Shown: positions 59,951 through 64,000 of the stretch, in pieces
Layout of the letters: every line of letters starts with the position of its first letter
Numbering within the stretch: the stretch's first letter is position 1
Source of the DNA: Paratrimastix pyriformis
Taxonomy: Eukaryota; Preaxostyla; Paratrimastigidae
Assembly: GCA_027972325.1 (NCBI GenBank)
Contig: JAPMOS010000012.1
Span: forward strand, 677,501-741,500
Length of the DNA: 64,000 nucleotides
Direction of reading: 5' to 3'
Program-made: the position numbers and the translations under genes
Notes under the pieces: generated by a model
Told to the model about the DNA's origin: nothing
The model's database searches: none
The model's input: the letters and a program-made list of their open reading frames with translations, nothing else

Positions 59951-62676
59951 TTACGAGAGCGGATCGTACTCGGCTTCCTGGGGCTGGGGCTGGGGCTGGG
60001 GGGCCGGACGGGGCGCCGGCGGCTGGGCGGGGGCGGGGGCCGGGGAGGCCACCTGCCGAGAGGCCGGCCGGGGCGAGGGGCGGGGCGAGGGGGCCGGGGC
60101 GCCGCCACCGCCCAGCGGGTCGGCTTCCCCGGAGGCCGGTGCGGGTGCCGGTGCGGGCGAGGGGGCCTGGGGGGCAGCAGCCTGCTGGGGCGGGCGGCGG
60201 GGCCGCCTGAGGGAGGCCAGGGCCTCGGCGGCGGTGGCCGGGTTGGAGAGGCGCTCGTTCAAGTCGCACTCCTCCTGGAAGAGCTTCACCTGCCCGCACC
60301 CCCACCAGCCGCGGCGGCCCACCGAAAGGGCGCGTCAGGGGGCGATGGCAAAGAAGAGGATGCGGGACCCGCTTGAGGCGGCCGCGGAGGGGGAGGCCAA
60401 GGGGCGGGGAGGCCAAGGGGCGGGGAGGCCAAGGGGCGGGGAGGCCAAGGGGCGGGGCGGCGGGCGGCGGGCGAGGGGCCGGACGGCCGGACGGACCAGC
60501 TTGAAGTAGCTGCGCTGGGTCTCGACCAGGCCCGTGTAGCGCTCCTCGAGGGCGTCGTGGCGGCGCTTCTCGTCGGCCTGGCGCTGCTCCATCCGGCCGG
60601 CCAGCTGCTGCACCTGGGCCGTGGCCGTCTGGAAGGACTCCAGCAGCGGCTTCTGCAGGTTGCGGCTCTTCAGGGCCGTCTCGAAGGTCCGCTGCAGCGA
60701 CTGCAGCTGGCCCAGCTCGTTGGTCAGGTACCCCTTCCGGTCCAGCAGCGCGTTGTAGACTGGGGGATGATGATGAGGACGGAGGGACGGTGGGTCAGGC
60801 CGGGGCTGCAGGAGGGGCCGGTGGCCGGGGTGCGGACAGTTGAAGTGCTTGCGGGTCTCCTCGAGGGTGGTGGCCATCCGGTCGAAGAGCTCCACGAAGC
60901 GGGTCTGGTACTGGATCAGCTCAGCCCGGGTGGGCACCTCGTCGATCTGGCGGCTCAGGGCGGCCGCCTCCCGGGTGCGCAGGGCCAGGGCGGCCCGCAT
61001 CTGGGCCACCCGCTGGGTCTCCTGCTCCAGGGTGGCCCGCAGGGCGGCCGCGTTCTGGTCCTCGGCCCCGGCGGCCAGCTGGGCCTCGAGCTCCCCGATG
61101 CGGCCCTGCCAGGCGGCAAGCTGCTGGCGGCAGTGCTGCTTGAAGCGCCGCTCCTGCTCCCGGAAGCTGACCGCGGGGAGGTGGGGGAGGTGGGAGGGGG
61201 AGGGGGGGGGCACGATCAGATCAGGCCGCCGTGCTCCCGGTCAGCCACGGGGCGAGGGGAGGCGAGGGGAGGCGAGGGGAGGCGAGGGGAGGCGAGGGGA
61301 GGCGAGGGGAGGCGAGGGGAGGCGAGGGGATGGCGACCTCTCGTTGAGGCGCACCAGTTGGTGGAGGCGGCCCACGATGCGCTGGTCGGCCCCCTCCTCG
61401 GCCGCCTTGAGGCGCTCCAGGGTCTCCGTGAGCTGCTCCATCCGGGCCCGGTGCTCGGCCCGCGCCTGCTGGGCGGCTGTCAGGCGCCCCTGGCCGGCCT
61501 CAACCTATGCGCACCATCCGAGGGCCCGGTAATCAGCGATGCCAGGGCGGGGACGGGACGGGGGAGGGGGGGGGACCTTCTGCTTGGACTGCTCCAGACG
61601 GCCCTGGAGGCCGGCCAGCTGCTTGGCGAGCAACTCCTGCTGCTGCCGCTGGGCCGCGACGGCCGACTGGCGGGTGGCGGCTTCGCTCTGGCGCATCTGC
61701 TCGCCGTAGGCCTCGGCGGCGCGCCGGATGGCCTCCGTCTCGAGGGTCACCAGGGCCCCCACGCTCGAGGTGGACACCTTGCCCTCGGCGGCCCCCTCGC
61801 CCTGGACCATGCCGGCCATGAGGAGGGCGATGGTCTGCTCCTCCTGGGCCAGGGCCGCCTGGGCCTGCTCCTCGGCGTCCTTCTTGCGGGCCGCCGTGGC
61901 CTGCTCGCCCTCGGCGGCGCTGATCCGGTCCTGCATGGCGGCCGAGGGGCCCGCCCGCTGGGTGCTCTCGGCCCCGGCCTCGGCCCCGTCGAGGGTGAGG
62001 CGGGTCTGGCGGCCGTACTCGAGCAGGGTCGTCTGGATGTGGACGGTCTCCTCGGGCAGCCGGGCAAAGGGCTTGTGCTTGTACGCCCGCCGGGGGAAGT
62101 AGTTCTTCAGGACCCGCTCCACGAAGGGCCGCCCCAGCTCCTCGGGGCCGGCCGGGGCGCCCGCAGGGGCGGCGAAGCACTTGCCGAACTGGGCCTCGGC
62201 GTTCTGGCGGATGTTGCGCGCCTCGGCCGAGCGGAACTCAAAGGCCCGCTTCACGAGCCACTGGATGACCGGGTAGAGCTTGGGGTAGTCAAGACCCTGA
62301 ATCTGCGAGGGCTGAATTTTCAGGGGGCACTTGGAGAGTCGAAGACCCTCGATGATGTTTTCCGCAATTTTACTGGACAAGGAGTTTCGAAAAAAGCTCG
62401 AGATGGGGGAATAGTGGGGAAAAAAAACACGGACATTTTCTCACCAATCTTGGGGTTCTCTTGGAAAGACACGTCAAAATCGACATCGACATTGGAGGCA
62501 GTGATGCACCATGCCATACCACCAACAACCTAGTGGCGATGTTCAGCTGTGAGTCAAACAAGTCGGAGAAAGCGCACCTTATCAAAGGGCGACAAGGCCG
62601 GAATGCGGGCCCGGAAATAACCTGCCGAGACCAAGAGCTCCACGATCTTTTCAAATACTTCTGTCGCTTCAGCCAT
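59951..62676 (-). CDS. CCDC93: CCDC93 (CCC/Commander complex subunit)
   Basis: CCDC93 forms a heterodimer with CCDC22 and binds COMMD proteins in the CCC complex, which works with retriever and WASH in endosomal recycling. ATG 62674-62676: MAEATEVFEKIVELLVSAGY, then RARIPALSPFDK + VVGGMAWCITASNVDVDFDV and FQENPKIG (NN-calponin-homology-like domain), SSKIAENIIEGLRLSKCPLK, IQGLDYPKLYPVIQWLVKRA and TLLEYGRQTRLTL. The coiled coils include ASSVGQ-like TSSVGALVTLETEAIRRAAE, LSRQIDEVPTRAELIQYQTR, FVELFDRMATTLEETRKHF, VYNALLDRKGYLTNELGQLQ and ERYTGLVETQRSYFKLV. The C-terminus is an added Pro/Ala-rich tail ending EAEYDPLS at TAA 59951-59953. Introns at about 60770 and 61190-61340 are GC-rich; the latter holds a 10-bp repeat. 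Full length is indicated. Confidence 0.92.
61249..61332 (-). repeat. 10-bp repeat (GGCGAGGGGA) in CCDC93 intron
   Basis: Eight near-perfect copies of a 10-bp unit in the CCDC93 intron at about 61170-61340. A 16-bp GGGGCGGGGAGGCCAA-type repeat (four copies) fills another intron at about 60398-60455. Confidence 0.88.
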
Positions 62677-63948
62677 CAAAATAGAGTGCTCTAGAAAAAC
62701 CGACCGATCAGGATCACCGAACAGGAGGCAAGAGAGCGGACTGTATTTAAGACCCTGTCGTTGTTCCGCCTGTCAAAATCAACCCGACACAACCCCACGT
62801 CGGCACGTCGGCGCGCAAAACGGCCGTTCGATGCTGATTCGGAAACACCCCGAGGGATCTTGAAATAGTTTTTAAACTGACCCCTGAGCGCTTTCACTTC
62901 GGGGATCACCATTGGCATGACCTCTTCTCCAGGAGAAACGTTTTGGGAGTTCTCTTTTTGATGGGATCTTTACCATTGGCCATCCTCTAACTCACTGCAA
63001 GACCAGAATCCACAGCAACCTCAATTCTGCGGTTCCCTCCTCTGCATATAGCATGGGTTTTCCTCCTCCCCAGGGATTTCGGCACTGTAGCCGATGCGAG
63101 TTTCACACTGGTTGATTCCAGGTGGTTTTATTCCAAGAAGTTGCGTTCCCGGTCAAGTCTTTTTTCGTTCGGGACTCCATTGTATGGGGGCTTCAGCGGC
63201 GTCCGTCAAGGCGAGTCGCCTCGTTTCAGCATATTCGGACACTAAACAGTATTTAGAAAAATCTGAACCTACGAAATTTTCCTTTTTATCTTTGTTCGCC
63301 CGCAGCGTCGGCCTCAAGTTTCGGAGTTTTCTTGCAGTCCCCTTCTCCTCGCGCCCTTCGCTCGCCCCGGTACCCCTTGGGACTCATTTCCGTCTGTGGT
63401 ATGTCAGCACGGTGCTCCGGGCTTATCGAAACCCGCCACCCACTTTCTCTCTGGCAAAATGTCTGGCATGCTCCCGAAGAAAAATTCGGTTCGTCCGCAG
63501 GCTCCCAGTCGTTTGGGTTGGGCCCGGGAAACTAGACCCCATTTAGAAAAAAGTGAACCTACAGAATTTAAAATCACCTCTTTTTGCGTTTTTGGTGCCC
63601 CATGCACCCCTTCGATGGCCCCGTCCCCTTCGTGACCGCAGCTTTGAGGCTCAGTGCCGAATCAAACACGGATATTCCAAGAGAGAATCAGTGAGCCCCA
63701 CAGGTGTTCCTGTCCGGGTCAGGGCCAGACCCGAGCCCACCGAGCGAGGCGGTTGAATTCCGGCGGGGGTCGTTTTGCCCATAGGCGTGCCGACGTGACC
63801 CGCCCAGCCCAGATCAAGTTGGACATTCTTCTCTTTTCTCCTTTTTTGTTGCGAGGTAGCTCCCACTCCTTTGGATTTATCCCGAGTTTCCCATCCAGAT
63901 CTCCCTCCTCTTTGCCCAGAGTGATTCGAGTTCGCGGAGTAGATTAAC
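62677..63948. other. Intergenic region, AT-richer, no gene recognised
   Basis: 1.27 kb between the CCDC93 start and the next + gene. Base composition is markedly less GC-rich than in the genes. ORFs up to 150 codons are present but show no family resemblance or low-complexity coding pattern. A short block (TTTAGAAAAA, then TGAACCTAC, then GAATTT) occurs at about 63250 and again at about 63543, suggesting a degenerate duplication about 290 bp apart. Promoters for both flanking genes probably lie here. Confidence 0.5.
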
Positions 63949-64000
63949 ATGAAACTGGAAGAAAAGCAGCCCTACCACTTCTTGGGGTCGGCCTCTGGGG
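63949..64000 (+). CDS. Start of an unidentified gene (3' end outside window)
   Basis: ATG 63949 opens MKLEEKQPYHFLGSASG and remains open to the window end. It follows an AT-rich leader (AGATTAAC just before the ATG). The sequence is too short to assign a family, and the start is a guess from context. Confidence 0.35.
   Translation, partial: MKLEEKQPYHFLGSASG

Overview
The window is nuclear DNA of an intron-rich, GC-rich eukaryote. The evidence is spliceosomal introns in nearly every gene, eukaryote-only machinery (AP-2 alpha adaptin, RPB7, eIF4A, V-ATPase c'', a TBC RabGAP, CCDC93, FAM135) and typical eukaryotic tRNA genes. Single-celled life is suggested by packed genes with divergent starts as little as about 115-140 bp apart, introns of 34-60 nt and very GC-rich third positions. 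A free-living GC-rich protist, for example a Paratrimastix-like metamonad or similar, fits, but this is a guess from style and not a placement. I saw no virus-like element, LINE or transposase.

Layout, left to right: a RING/B-box/coiled-coil/FN3 protein (+, 5' end outside) with a tRNA-Gln in one intron; a CCCH zinc-finger protein with an eIF2D-like winged helix (-); AP-2 alpha (-) head-to-head with a FAM135-type lipase-like protein (+); a low-complexity gap; dihydropyrimidinase (-) head-to-head with a C2-domain protein ending in Met/Gly/Asn/Pro repeats (+); V-ATPase c'' (-); RPB7 (+); eIF4A (-); an ENT-domain protein (-); an unrecognised gene (-); an F-box/LRR gene (+) with tRNA-Arg and tRNA-Asn in one intron; an SDR oxidoreductase gene (+); an inverted, decayed copy of the F-box gene end with both tRNAs; a TBC RabGAP (+); a long unrecognised disordered gene (-); a small LRR protein (+); a phospholipase B-like protein (-); a coiled-coil protein (+); CCDC93 (-); a roughly 1.3 kb gap; and the first codons of another + gene.

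Several genes belong to endomembrane traffic and acidic compartments (AP-2, TBC RabGAP, CCDC93, V-ATPase c'', PLBD-like, C2). Nothing suggests they are co-regulated; they look like ordinary housekeeping genes.

The genome-level signals stand out most. (1) Two inverted arms of about 1.8 kb (38903-40784 and 43135-44912) enclose the complete SDR gene and carry tRNA-Arg and tRNA-Asn in each arm. (2) Introns fall into two styles: short, AT-richer ones, mostly near gene starts, and GC-rich ones whose donor often reads GTCCG or GTCCGCC. (3) GC-rich introns are commonly filled with a tandem repeat private to that intron. (4) Three tRNA genes lie in sense orientation inside introns. (5) Tiny terminal coding exons occur (6 nt in V-ATPase c'', 12 nt in RPB7, 17 nt in eIF4A). 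Exon borders were inferred by eye from reading frame, GT/AG and family similarity, so most are approximate.
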